Shown one piece after another: positions 22,770-33,880 of a stretch of 46,584 bases of DNA. This stretch comes from Gnetum montanum. Its lineage: Eukaryota > Streptophyta > Gnetopsida > Gnetales > Gnetaceae. The first letter of the stretch is position 1. Every line of letters starts with the position of its first letter. The stretch is from contig MNCI01006123.1 in NCBI GenBank assembly GCA_015680685.1, forward strand, positions 477,432-524,015, in the 5' to 3' direction. A program made the position numbers and the translations under genes. The notes under the pieces are model-generated. The model worked only from the letters and a program-made list of their open reading frames with translations, did not search any database and had not been told where the DNA came from.

Positions 22770-23640
22770 ACAACAAAGAGCTAAAAATGCTCAAAATTAT
22801 GATGAGACACTCCAATGTAGCAGATCGAGATGAGGAAGAGTGCACGAATTGGTATATCTACTCCAAGGCTGCAAACAATAAAACAACTAATTAGTATCCA
22901 ACTTTAACTTAGAAGTGTGAGATATAATTTGGAAATGCACAAGGCAAAGAATTTGAGATTTTTCCATAATAGTTAAATGGTTAGAGTTAGATGGATCAGT
23001 ATTCTGGAAAAGAATAGTACATATGCGCTTCCATATATAGTAAAGAACGAGGGGCCTAATAACTTCCCAAAGAAACTAAAGATCAATAGAGGGGGTGGCT
23101 AGAAAGTCAAACAAGATAACCTCATGGGAAAACTTGCACAAAGGGAAAACTTTAGAAACCCACTCCCATGAAGAATGAGCAAAGGAGCAATGCCAAAAAA
23201 TGTGGACAAAATCATCAGGGCCTCCACAGAGAGGACAATTAGGGTTTGGAATCCCAAGGTATTCACAACGTTTGCTGATAGGTAGGCCTTGATGAAGAAG
23301 GCACCAAAGAAAATGTTTAATTTTTGGAAGAGTCGGAAGGCTCCAAACTCATGAGAAGAGGGAGAGCCAAAACTATTCAGACTCATCTTTGTGCCAGGAT
23401 CTATTGCAATGATTAACAATCATATAGGAGTCATGCAACAATTGAAAGGGCACATGTGGTTTATAGGGTAGAAGGCTTGGTCCATTAATCCACTGAAGAC
23501 CATGGAAGAGACTAGGAACCAAAGCATTCAAATGCCAGTATTGATGAATGAAGTGATCAAGTCTGTCAAGGCAATGGTGCATAGTTCTAGAAGCCCCATA
23601 TAAGTTATGAGTTATTAAGTGCAAGGGCATTAAAGGACAA
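22770..23640 (-). pseudogene. 3' part of a LINE (non-LTR) ORF2 with zinc-binding domain
   Basis: One minus-strand frame can be followed from about 23630 to 22810 through a few stops. It contains VWSLPTLPKIKHFLWCLL, then CPLCGGPDDFVHIFWHC (C-X2-C-X7-H-X4-C). This is the pattern of the zinc-binding domain found after reverse transcriptase in plant L1-type LINEs, with the typical aromatic run before it. In-frame stops occur just before FWLSLFS, after it, and after the SIDL segment. The catalytic part of the reverse transcriptase is missing on the 5' side, as is common for LINE insertions, and the tail runs toward the gap. It cannot transpose. Confidence 0.8.
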
Positions 23641-24779
23641 AGAAAAAGAGGAAAAGAACTTATAAAAACTATTTACGAGTTAAAAAAATTAATTGAATTT
23701 AAAAATTAAAAAAAATCAATTTAAAGTCAACACCATGAAAAACACGTTATGTGTGTTATGCATATATGTATAAAACATATGCCTAACATATAGGCAAGTT
23801 ATGTAAATGACATTTTCTTTAACTGCCTTTCTTTTTCTTTTGCAGTCTCACTCACCACTGGTTTTTTGTTGTCATTTTCTCATCCTCTATTTCACAATCG
23901 CTATTTTTCAAACCAATGTACTACCATGTTTTCCCATAAAGGTATTTTTTACTCTTTCTTCTTCATTTTGAAGTTGATTTGAGCCTAGTTTCTTTCATTT
24001 TTTTTCTTATAGGCAGTGATCCTAGACACTTTGCATCACAATTTATAGAAGAGATTTGGGTGCAACAAGTCAAGCAAGGAAAAGATGGATTAAGAGCATT
24101 AGGTAGAAAAGGAAGATGCTAAGAATATTGTAGGAGCTTTGCCAACACAAGGAAGATTATTTTAATTTTCTTTTCATATGGCTGTCCTATTTTGTTATGT
24201 ATTTTATGTTCCTCCTCTTTGCTTTCTACTCTTCTTCTATGATTTTGATTATTATGATGAGATTCTACCATATTTTTGTCATTCTTTGTAAAACTCCAAT
24301 TTTCATTAAATAAATTTTATTTAATTATATATGTGAGCAATATAAAATTTTACCATGCTATACTACTTTACTATATTTCTGTTTCTAATTGATAATTTTA
24401 AACTATTTTGTTGTTTCCTTTTTAGTTAGTTAATTAAGGTTAAATCTAGATCCTTGGGATATTAGTTATTTATAGGATATTTTATAAATAATTAATAGGG
24501 GTATTTTAGATATTGTGTGCTCTAGGTGTAAATTAGTTCTACCCTAGTATGGCAAAGTGTGTTGGTTTAATAAAGACCTATTCAACAGAGAAGGCAATCT
24601 TTGTAGTGTCTATAAATAAGAAACAAGTTATCATCACTTGGGACTTGACTACACTTAAGTACTAGTTAGGCTTCCTAGAGCATGAAATAAATATTAATAG
24701 CTCACAACTAGATTTAGTGAAGTTGATAATCATATAAGAATGGGTGGACTCTAAGTAGAAGGATGTCATGAATGTGCAT
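23641..24779. other. Unassigned AT-rich sequence
   Basis: No supported gene. It includes a very AT-rich stretch at about 23660-23730 that could be a site of past insertions. A duplicated ACATATGCCTAACATATAGGC-like phrase is near 23775. I see no splice-supported coding frame. Confidence 0.35.
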
Positions 24780-25385
24780 AAGGGAACAAATGAAGATTTA
24801 AAGAAACTTTTCCCTTTATTTTTTAAGCAATAGTTTTGCAATAAAATTAGGCAAAAATGGGAGCTAGTCCCTAGGTAGTTGTATGGATTATATGGGACTA
24901 TGTTCTAAGGAAGATTAGACAACTAGGCATCAATGATCTATCAAAGGGCATTAGAAGAAATAAAGAAGCTATACCATGAGAACAAAAAAGGAAAGAAGAA
25001 GACAATGACAGAGAGGCTTAATTTTGGCTTCTACTACAAATTAATTAAGGTAGAGGCAACTTTGTTTATCAAAAGAGGTGAGAAACAATTTGATGTTTCT
25101 TCTAAGATAGAATTCAAGCCCCCACTATGCCAACACTTGACAAGGTTGATGTTCGTATACAGCATCAATAGCAGAGGGTCCTTTGACATCAATGTTAAAG
25201 ACTAAGAAGGAAATGGCTTCCTCAATGTCTAAAAGCATTGAGGAACATAGAAGAAAATAAGCAACAATGCAATATCAAGGAATGAAGAGATTTTGGAGAG
25301 TACCTCTAGAACTTTAGACAAAGGGAGGACTTCTAGAAAGCAAAAGCTTTCTCATAAGAGAAAGACATATCTTTAAAGATTCCTA
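24780..25385 (+). pseudogene. Unrecognised degenerate ORF region
   Basis: Frame 24933-25205 is open for 90 codons. In the same reading frame, protein-like sequence continues on both sides across several stops (upstream KKLFPLFFKQ, downstream TSRKQKLSHKRKTYL). The composition is Lys/Glu-rich and unlike random AT-rich translation, so it may be a broken gene or transposon gag. I do not recognise any domain and cannot assign a function. Confidence 0.25.
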
Positions 25386-26249
25386 TAATAAAGATATCCT
25401 AGGAAAAGCTACAAGAGAAAATAAGGAAGGATTTTTTGCATCTATTTTTAACTCTATACCTTCATGTTTTGCTAAGTATTAATGATGTAGTGTATTATTA
25501 GTATGACATTAGTAAGTTATGACGTGACATAGATTTAGCACTACATCAATCTTCTAATGACATGATGTTAGTAATACATTATCTCTTCTTTAGGAGCTTC
25601 TTGAGACAGGAGAGCACTACAACGAGAAGCGAAGACACTTCATTCCACTCTTTCTTCCATTCTCAAAGGCCAAAAAAAGGTATCAATGAAGAAGAGTTAA
25701 GATTTTCTAGCTAACTTACTTTCATCAAAGGAAAACAAAGAGGATGACAAAAAAAGTTTAAGTTCTTTTTCTAATCTCTTTTAATTAGACCTTAATCAAA
25801 CAATCCAAGAAGAATACAAAAGAAAGGAGACAAAGGATGGAAGGGACAAACTCCTAAAAGTGAAAAATGTTCCCTCTCCTCTAGCAAACTTCACTCCTCT
25901 AGCCAGCAAATTAGTTTTCAAAGATTCCATGATTTGTAAATGCATAAAGAAAGTGACAAGTTCCAAACTATTCACATCATAAGATAATTCTATTTCGATG
26001 GAATGTCAAAAATTGTATGTAATTCACAAGTACATCAAGATGACTTGCTACATATTTGTCTGTTGCAAAAATGAAAAAGAAAATCTAGGCTTATATGAAA
26101 GACAAGCAATTAATGTTGGAAGAATCTGGACTTGATTCTTTTCCTACCCTATAGGGAAGGTTTTTCAAGATTTATTGTAAAGATGAATATCTAAAAAGGC
26201 ATTCTCAAAATCATTGGGATTTTTCTTTAAACTCTCTCTTCGACCAAGG
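25386..26249. other. Unassigned sequence
   Basis: Short ATGATGT/AGTAATACATT-type phrases recur at 25490-25580. Otherwise I see nothing. It ends at the G-rich tail of the first SINE copy. Confidence 0.35.
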
Positions 26250-26432
26250 GGAAAAGGGGGGATGGGGTGTGGGGAAGGGGTTGGCGGTGTGTTGAAACCC
26301 AAAATAATTGAAACATAGGTGCATCTCAAGATTTATCAAAGTGTATAACTTAGTGCTACCTAGTAGAATTGAATTTGTGACCTAGGGTTACTAGGCCAAG
26401 AACTGTATCACTAGGCTAACATCTCAGTGTTT
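26250..26432 (-). mobile_element. tRNA-derived SINE, copy A
   Basis: Reading on the minus strand, TTAGCCTAGTGATA (26408-26420) resembles a pol III A box. AAATTCAATTC (26367-26377) stands 42 bp further at the B-box position. Then follow CTTGAGATGCACCTATG and CAATTATTTTGGGTTTCAAC, and a C-rich tail (the G-rich plus strand at about 26250-26290). The same order of blocks is found in copies B to E. Confidence 0.6.
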
Positions 26433-26465
26433 TTAGACTTTCTCTTCAATGAGTTAATGTACCCT

Positions 26466-26606
26466 AATAATGAAGTGTTAGCCTAGTGGTAATATTCTTA
26501 ATTTAAAAGCTTCAAGTCATGGATTTGATTCTAGTGGGCAATGGTAAGTTATAAAGTTTTAATTGAACTATATATCTTGGGATGTACTTATCTTACAATT
26601 ATTTAA
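26466..26606 (+). mobile_element. tRNA-derived SINE, copy B
   Basis: A box TTAGCCTAGTGGT at 26478-26490 and B box GGATTTGATTC at 26521-26531, about 42 bp apart, as in a tRNA gene. The body reads CTAGTGGGCAATGG, AGTTATAAAG, CTTGGGATGTACTTATC and ACAATTATTT, shared with copies A, C, D and E. It is head-to-head with copy A, so A and B form an inverted pair about 35 bp apart. Confidence 0.65.
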
Positions 26607-26756
26607 AGGTGGGGTGAGGAGGGTTGGGTTGGAACCTAAAATAATTTGACTATAGGTATAGCCCAAGACATATAGCCAACATAATACATTAAAAGTATTA
26701 TAGATGCAATATAATGATGCCTCAACTTTGAATTAAACTAGCAACCTCTTGCCTAA
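26607..26756 (-). mobile_element. tRNA-derived SINE, copy C, 3' part
   Basis: It has the C-rich tail (G-rich plus strand at 26607-26635), then the SINE body on the minus strand up to GAGGTTGCTAGTTTAATTC near 26735. It stops at the LTR at 26757. The missing 5' end with its A-box (TAGCTGAAGTGG, minus strand) is at 37300-37352, on the other side of the inserted retrotransposon. Joining the two flanks restores the SINE order. Confidence 0.6.
26752..26756. repeat. Target-site duplication CCTAA (left)
   Basis: CCTAA directly precedes the LTR at 26757 and recurs directly after the partner LTR at 37300-37304. A 5-bp duplication is normal for Ty3/gypsy integrase. Confidence 0.85.
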
Positions 26757-27586
26757 TGATGAGTGGTGAGGTACCCCCTACGTCCAAGCATATGAATCAC
26801 TAAGGCATTACGCACGACTCGGTTAAACTATGTGGACCTATAGTTATCTAGTGCACTAGCTCTTCTAGGAAGTAAAATGGGCATTGAGAACATTCGTTGT
26901 CTTCCCAATTATACTTGTTGGGTTTAAGGGTATGGTTTAAGTGTAATTGAGGTATATGATTTTTCTTATTTTATATTTTATAAGTGTGATTGCCTACAAC
27001 AAGAATGAAGAGTAGAGTAATTTAAAATCTAATTGGTTTACTACCTATCTAGCCTAACATAAGTAACTGCTCCACTTTCCTGGACACATCCTGAACACAT
27101 ATAGCATTGCTGGGCTACCAAACGTTAAGTATTGTTAGGTTACCAAGTACTATATGAATGCTTGAAGTGGTCATGCTTTTGTTCATTAACTATTGGAAAT
27201 AAATTCCTTAATTCAAATGCATTAATGTAAAGAGCAAGAAAGTAAAATGCATTAAAGAAAATATTAATCTATTCTTAGTGTTGCAAGGATTGTCAAAAGA
27301 GTTCATTTTATTCCTATCACAGTGTTGCGCTTAGGTACATTAGTGCTAGAATAAATAACTATACATACTTAAACTCCTTCTATAGGCACTCAAAAAATAT
27401 TCTAACTTTGAGAAAAATAAACGACAAGAGCTTTGCTACTTTGACTAAAAACTAACTTCAAAACTAATGTGAAAATTGGAGCCCAGGCATGGTATTTATA
27501 GACTTAGGGCATATATCTCGACATTTCATATGTGACATCACAGTTGGACCTTGATGTTGTGACAAATGGCATAAAAATTTTTATCA
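26757..27586 (-). mobile_element. 3' LTR (left) of the full-length Athila-like element, 830 bp
   Basis: Starts TGATGAGTGGTGAGGTACC and ends TTTTTATCA on the plus strand. It aligns with 36615-37299 over its length except for about 145 bp (roughly 27150-27290) missing from the other LTR. The minus strand carries CTATAAATACC (about 27493-27503) as a TATA box. Confidence 0.9.
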
Positions 27587-27600
27587 TACCCCCACAAGTG
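27587..27600 (-). other. Polypurine tract
   Basis: On the minus strand CACTTGTGGGGGTA runs directly into the LTR end (TGATAAA). A purine tract touching the 3' LTR is where plus-strand DNA synthesis starts in LTR retrotransposons. Confidence 0.65.
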
Positions 27601-29640
27601 AATGAAAACTCATCCTCAAGTGAAAAAGAGGAGGAACAAGTTCTTTACAAAACATATGGGATAGGTATGGGATTATTGACTAACATACAAACTAACTCAA
27701 ATAAAATAGATATACTCTAAGTACCCAAGTGTACAAAATGACAACTTTTACAAAATTCGGTATTCATGATGAGAGAAGTGAACACCCTGGATAGCACTAA
27801 CATCCAACACCTCTTAGTAGCAAAAGAATGAGGATGAGAAGAGTTCCTACGATCATGAACGATCCTCATTGTGTGGCCCTGCTACATCATCCTTGGTGAA
27901 GATAGTCATGCTTCTAGTCCATGCTTCCCACTGCAATCACAACAAAATCATGAATTAGTATGCAATGTGTAATACATAACTATTAAATGTCTTATCTCAT
28001 CAATGGTTACACTCAACTAGGTTGTGATTATGGTTAATTGGTTTCTTGAGTAGTGTTAGAGGGAAGGATGAAAAATAGGGTAAGTTAAATTAAGCAGTCC
28101 ATTAAATTTGAAAAAGTTCAATACAAGGAAATATTTGAAGAGGGTATAAGAATTCACAACAATAAAAAGGAAAGTTCACTGAAAAATATTGTGAATATGT
28201 GCACAATTAGATGTCATTGATGGGGTAAACAAAAAGAATTTGATTGTAAGAGTATCTAAGGGTAAAGAACTTAACTAACCCAACCAAAACATATTCAAGT
28301 GTCCTTCCCAAACCAAGCACAAGCCTTTTATGCCCTTGCATAACTTCAAACCAAAGAGTTCGTGAGCTTTGTGGATGATTAATGGTTATAGAAGGTTAAA
28401 TATAAAAACCCAAAAAAAAATTAACTAAGAATTTCATCACATCAAACCAGGACATCAAACCCAAAATATGAAACCAACAATGAGGTGAGACATGGAAAGC
28501 ACAGATGGATGAGAGAGAGAGTGGAATGGAGTTCCTAATTATGGTCACATGAAGTCCCTTATGGATTTGTGGTTAAATGACTTGATAGGATCCATTCTTA
28601 GTCCAAACCAAAACCAACCATGTTTAGTGACTTCGCATCGTCATTCTAAGATCAATCCATCCCCTAAGACACAAGAGTGCTTCCACAGAACAACCACCAT
28701 TCCTTATTAAAGAAGGAGTAGGAAGTGAGGAATGACCTTATTTAGAGGATACTAGTCCCATAACCAATGCTTGTAGCCCATTTATTCTATCAAAGGGATG
28801 TGCTTTAAATTTCCATTTTTTTTATTTTTTATTTTATTTTTGAAATGGGAACCACACCAAGATGTATGCTTTTATTTTGTCCAAGGGGTGTGCTTTGAAT
28901 TCTCATCGCTTTTTTTTTTCTTTCTTTATTCCTTTTATTTTCAATGAGAACCACACCATGCAAGGACTTATTTAACTTCCTTTTATTGGATGACATGGAA
29001 CAGTAAGAAGTCCATGAAAACATACATGCACCTAGGCAAATAGAAAAGCACAAAGAATACCAAATACCCTTGAAGCCACACCTTGTTCAAACCTTTGAAT
29101 CCTTCCAAATTCTGGAAACTACCAAAGTCAAAAATTTATTAAAGTTGTATTAATAAAAAAACAACTGCACATTTCCAAAACAAGAAAAAACATAGAGTTT
29201 TTGAATAGGTGGATGTTGGGGACTCACTACCTATTGCATGAAAAAGAAACCATGTCCTAAGTATCCATAACAAAATTCAAAGCTAAGAACTAGACACCAA
29301 CAATCAAATAACAAAAATAGTACATACCACCATTGAGTAACGCATTACCAATGTACCTAGCACTTATTAAAAAAAAAGTTAGAAAATCACACCAAATAAA
29401 ATAAAAGAAAATATAAAAGTGTAAAATATTCAAGAAATAGCAAAAGTACTAATGATTTTGTAAAACAAAAATTAAAAAAGAGCAATAATATGAAAACAAA
29501 ATGATGTAAAATAAAGAATGTGTAAAATAAAAAAAAAGTTGTAAAATAAAATAAAAATTAAAAAACTAAGGAGCCACTTTGTATGGTTAGCATGAGTGGC
29601 CATCTCCCCCATGACTAAGTTGAAAGNGAAAGGTTTAATT
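27601..29640 (-). other. 3' untranslated region of the full-length Athila-like element
   Basis: No coding frame. A 91-bp direct duplication lies at 28783-28960 (CAAAGGGATGTGCTTT at 28791 and CCAAGGGGTGTGCTTT at 28881, each followed by a T-rich tract and GARAACCACACC). From about 29370 to 29570 the plus strand is A-rich and is followed by CCCCCATGACT near 29607, the same arrangement as in the element at 5291-13365. One undetermined base is at 29627. Confidence 0.6.
28783..28960. repeat. 91-bp tandem duplication, two units
   Basis: Units begin with TTTATTCTATCAAAGGG at 28781 and TTTATTTTGTCCAAGGG at 28872 and both end in GAACCACACC. T-tract lengths differ between units. Confidence 0.7.
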
Positions 29641-32600
29641 TTTTGGATGTTGATTAGCTATTTTTTGTTTAGGCTCTCAAGTTTATAGATCATCATGGCC
29701 CTAGAAGGAAAAGTCTCATAAATGATGTAAGGTCCTTCCCACAATGTTTGAAACTTAGTTCGTTGAGATACGTGTGTGGGGTTCCAGTAGAGAACCTTAT
29801 CTCCTGGTTGAAATTTGAGTTTTCTAATTTTTAGGTCATGACACTTTTTATTATAGGCCTTGTGCAATTCACTAGATGATAAGGCTACTAGCCGATTTTC
29901 ATCTAGCAAGTTGATATTCATTAGTCTTTTCTTTTTGGGCTAGACTTAAGTCAAGATCAAGGTCATAAGTTGTTGAAAGTGTACAAAGCTCGGATTGAAT
30001 AGAATGTGATGGTAATTTTCCATATACAAGCTCATAGGGAGAGTAGCCTATAGAAAGTTTCTATGTTGAGTGGTAGGCCCAAAGGGCATCGTTGAGTTTT
30101 GTGCTAGTCCTTCCTATACTTGCTAATGGTTCTTGTTAATATCCTTATGATTTCCCTATTGGTAACCTTAGCTTGACCATTAGCTTAAGGATGGTAAGGT
30201 GTTGTGAGTTTATGTTCAACCCCCAAGCATTACATCAGCTTCTGAAAATTAGTGCCTGTAAAGTGAGTTCCATTGTCAAAAATTAATGCACATGGCATAC
30301 AAAACCTATTTACAATGTTTTGTTGTATAAATCGAGTAGCAGTAGAGGATGTATAGTCGATTACAACTACTACTTTTGCCCATTTCGTACAATAGTCAAT
30401 AGTGACTATGATGTACGCCTTTCCATTTGACATGGGCATGATGGGACCCATGAAATCAATGTCGTATATGTCAAAGGGTTCCAATGGTTGAATCCATTGT
30501 TGAGGTTCCTTCATTTAAGCATTCATTCTACCATCTTGTTAGCATCATTCACAAGAGCAGACATAATGGTGAGCATCCCTAAAGAGTGTTGGCTAGTAGC
30601 ACCTTTCCATCAACGTCGTGCATCTCCCAACATAGTGTCCTCCATAAGGACCTTCATGAGCATCTTAGAGAATGTGTAGTTGATTAGCATCAAGGACACA
30701 CCAATGAACCAAGTCATCAGTGCACACCTTGTAGAGGTGTCCATTGATCTCCATGAAGTGCTTTACCTAGTGAAGAAACTATTGTTTCTTCCAATGGTCC
30801 AACCCTTATGGCATCTCGTAAGTGAGAAGATAGGTGAGAATGCCATCATACCATTTTGGATCATTAGGGATTTGTTCAATTATACTCCAACAAAGAGGAG
30901 TTCATCAAGAAACATGTCAAAGAGTGGACTTTCTTTCTCTTTGTCGTTCCATCACAATTGAGACAAGTGATCAGCAACCACATTCTCAATGCCATTTTGA
31001 TCTACCATCGTAAGATCAAATTCCTACAAGATCACCAATCACTGTATGACACAGGGGCTCACTGTTGGCTTATTCATTAATAAGTGGATGGCACTATGAT
31101 CTGGGTGCAAAAATACCTTGTATCCAAGAACATAATGCTTGAACTTTTCTAGAGCAAACACCACCACCATCAATTCTTTCTTTATAGTGATGTAGTTTAG
31201 TTGTGCACCCACAATGCTTTGGCTAGCATAGTAGATGTAGTATGGTCATTTCTTATCATCTAACTATGTTAGCATAGCTCCCAAGGCATAATTCAATGCG
31301 TCTGTCATGATATCAAATGGCCTAGACTAGTCAGGTGCTTGTAGGATTGGAGTTTCTACAAGCTTCTCTTTCAGTTGCTAGAATGCTTTCTCACATTCTA
31401 TAGTCTAGACAAAGGGAGCATCTTTCTTTGTTAGCTCAACTAATGGTTTTGCGATCTTAGAGAAATTCTTTATGAATCATCGGTAGTAGCCAATATGTCA
31501 AAGGAATGACCGAACATCTTTAACTATTTTTGTCTAGTGAGTTATTCCTTGGATGAACCTTATTTTCTCAGGGCCCACCTCAATTCCTACTTGTATTATT
31601 TTGTGCCCTAGTATAATGCCCTTCTAGACCATGAGGTGACTTTTCTACCAATTGAGCTGCAAGTTAATTTCAACATATCATTTCAACACTTGCTCAAGGT
31701 GGTCTAGGGCTTGCTCAAATGTAGCTCCATAGGTGGAGAAGTCATCCATGAAGACTTCCATACCACTATTGATCTGCTATTGAAAAATGCTTAGGACCAA
31801 GCATTGGAATGTGGTAGGAGCAATGCATAGACCAAACGACATCTTGTGATATGCAAAAGTGCCCTAGGGACTTGTGAATGTTGTCTTTGCTTGGTCTTCT
31901 AGTGCAATTTGAATTTAGTTATAGCCACTATAACCATTTAGAAAGATGTAGTAGAAATTCTCAGATATTGTGTTAAGCACCTAGTTAACAAATGGCAATG
32001 GAAAATGATCCTTGAATGTTGCCATATTCAACAGCCTAAAATTGATGTAGACCCACCACTTGCCACCTTTCTTTGGCACAATTACAAGTGGGCTAACCCA
32101 CTTGCTATCTACAATGGGATAGATGAACCCAACCTTGAGGAGTTGCTTGATTTCCTCCTTGATGATCTACTTCAGTTTGGGATTTAATGGCATCTGTGGT
32201 TGTTATTTTGGCTTCATGGCCGGGTCAGTGTAGATGCGATGTTGGCATATCCTAGGATCAACCCCTGTGAGTTTAGGATATGACCAAGCAAAAGCTACTA
32301 ACTATCTTTCAACTACCTTCAACATCATCCTTTTTTGTTCTAGAGAAAGTTTTGCATTGATTATAACTGGCTTCCAATTTTTCAAAAATACATATTCCAT
32401 TCTAATTTAGCTCAAGGGGCTTTTGTTTGAATTTTTCAAGAATTTCCAACTATCCCCAATGAGTACCATCATTTGTGTCATTAGAGAGTTGGTGATGAAC
32501 TTGCTCTAGTTCATCCATGCTCGTGACATATGCACATGTTAGGCTCTCAATCAGTTCCATGCAAAGTGTGCTACTTTCAAAATTAGCAGTCAACGACTGG

Positions 32601-33130
32601 GTGCCCTCCTATTTTGTGGTTGCTACGTATAGACACCTTTGAATTTCTATTTCTTGTGCACATTGTTTACATGTAGAGATAGATGCTTGCTTTATAGCCC
32701 AAAGTTTCTACACATAATGGCACCTGGTATCACTATGCATGATGTATGAAACTCTCTTCTTCTCAATCTTTCCAAATGGATTTTCTTTAGATGTCTCTAG
32801 GGAAAGATCTCTGAGGCCCATTCATGCATCAATAGTGCTTAGCCATGTCCTTCCCATGATGATTAGAAAGTCGCCTTTGTAGTTCTTCGCTTTAATTACC
32901 AGGAAGTCAGCAGGATAAGACCACCCAAAAATAATGGTCACAATGTCTTCTACCAATCCCATTGGAATAGTGATGGACTGGTTTGCCAATTCTAATCTTA
33001 TGTTGCTCTTCTTGAAAGAAGGCAAGTTCTAGGCAGTGTACATCTTATGAGAAATTAAATTAACACCAGAACCTGAATTGAGGAGAGCCTTACATGATTT
33101 GTTTCCAATAATCTGCAAATAAATTAAAGG
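29641..33130 (-). pseudogene. Decayed pol of the full-length Athila-like element
   Basis: Domains on the minus strand, from high to low coordinates, start with protease at 32822-33115, where the active-site DSG reads NSG. Reverse transcriptase is at about 31300-32250, with FMDD at 31741-31752. RNase H is at about 30960-31200 (ENVVADHLSQL). The zinc-binding region of integrase is around 30520-30720, and integrase core is at 30090-30514 (PFDIYDIDFMGPI, and NGQAKVTNREI near 30180). The integrase C-terminal domain is at 29658-29921 (FQPGDKVLYWNP, LWEGPYIIYE). Most stops are TAG or TGA that one C-to-T or G-to-A change would explain. It would have made the enzymes for reverse transcription and integration, and is non-functional now. 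It is better preserved than the copy at 6230-9720. Confidence 0.9.
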
Positions 33131-33880
33131 ACTTTCAAGATCAGCTAATTTCCTAGGAAGGTTTCATGCATGGATCCAATCAGACATAGTATGAGTAAGC
33201 ATTACGATATGGATCCTTGGAAAAGTTTGGTTTGAAAAAGGCTCAAAGGAATTTGATGTAAAGGAGGAAGAGGCAAGAATAGGGTGGTTAACCATGGTTG
33301 TATGAGAGGGCTTAGGTGGACTACCAGGTCGAAAGAAGGGTCTTTTCTTCGATCAAGCATTCAACCCCTCTGATTGATGATTCGGTTGTAGATTAACCCT
33401 TGTAGCACTGCATTATTGCGATTAAGCTAGTAGTTCACCCTGCATAGGTGGAGTAGGTGGTAGTTGTGCAAGTGAAGGAGGAGTATGTGCAAGGATAGGA
33501 GGAGGATAAGGGTAAGAGGTGGTATTCCTTCTTTCATGTGGCGAATGAGCTCGATAATAATCCAAAGGATGGTAGTGAGGCTGAAAATTAGAGATGTGAC
33601 TAGAGGAGTCATGTGGAGACATGGGTTGCTGAACATAGTACCCATATGGATCAGGCTGCCGTTAAGGGTATTGTTGCCTTGGCGATGCCAATGCCCATGA
33701 TTGTGGTTGTTGCCATAGTTGATACTATTCATATGGTTGTGGTGGAGCTACACTTGGATAATATGGTTGTTGTTCGTGGAACTACTTGAGATTACCTTGA
33801 GGATAAGGTAATCTTCTAGATGTTTGCCTTTGTGTAAGTCATGGATGTAAGGCATACATCCCAAACTCCTATAGATGTGA
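33131..33880 (-). other. Gag-pol linker
   Basis: Between the protease and the zinc-knuckle-like motif. The minus-strand frame 33422-33622 is Pro/His/Ser-rich (YPYPPPILAHTPPSLAQLPP), a low-complexity linker rather than a domain. No other feature. Confidence 0.45.

Noticed and set aside
30488-30961. Plus-strand frames of 63 and 93 codons
   Set aside because: They are antisense to the integrase zinc-binding and RNase H region of the retrotransposon, which explains the sequence.
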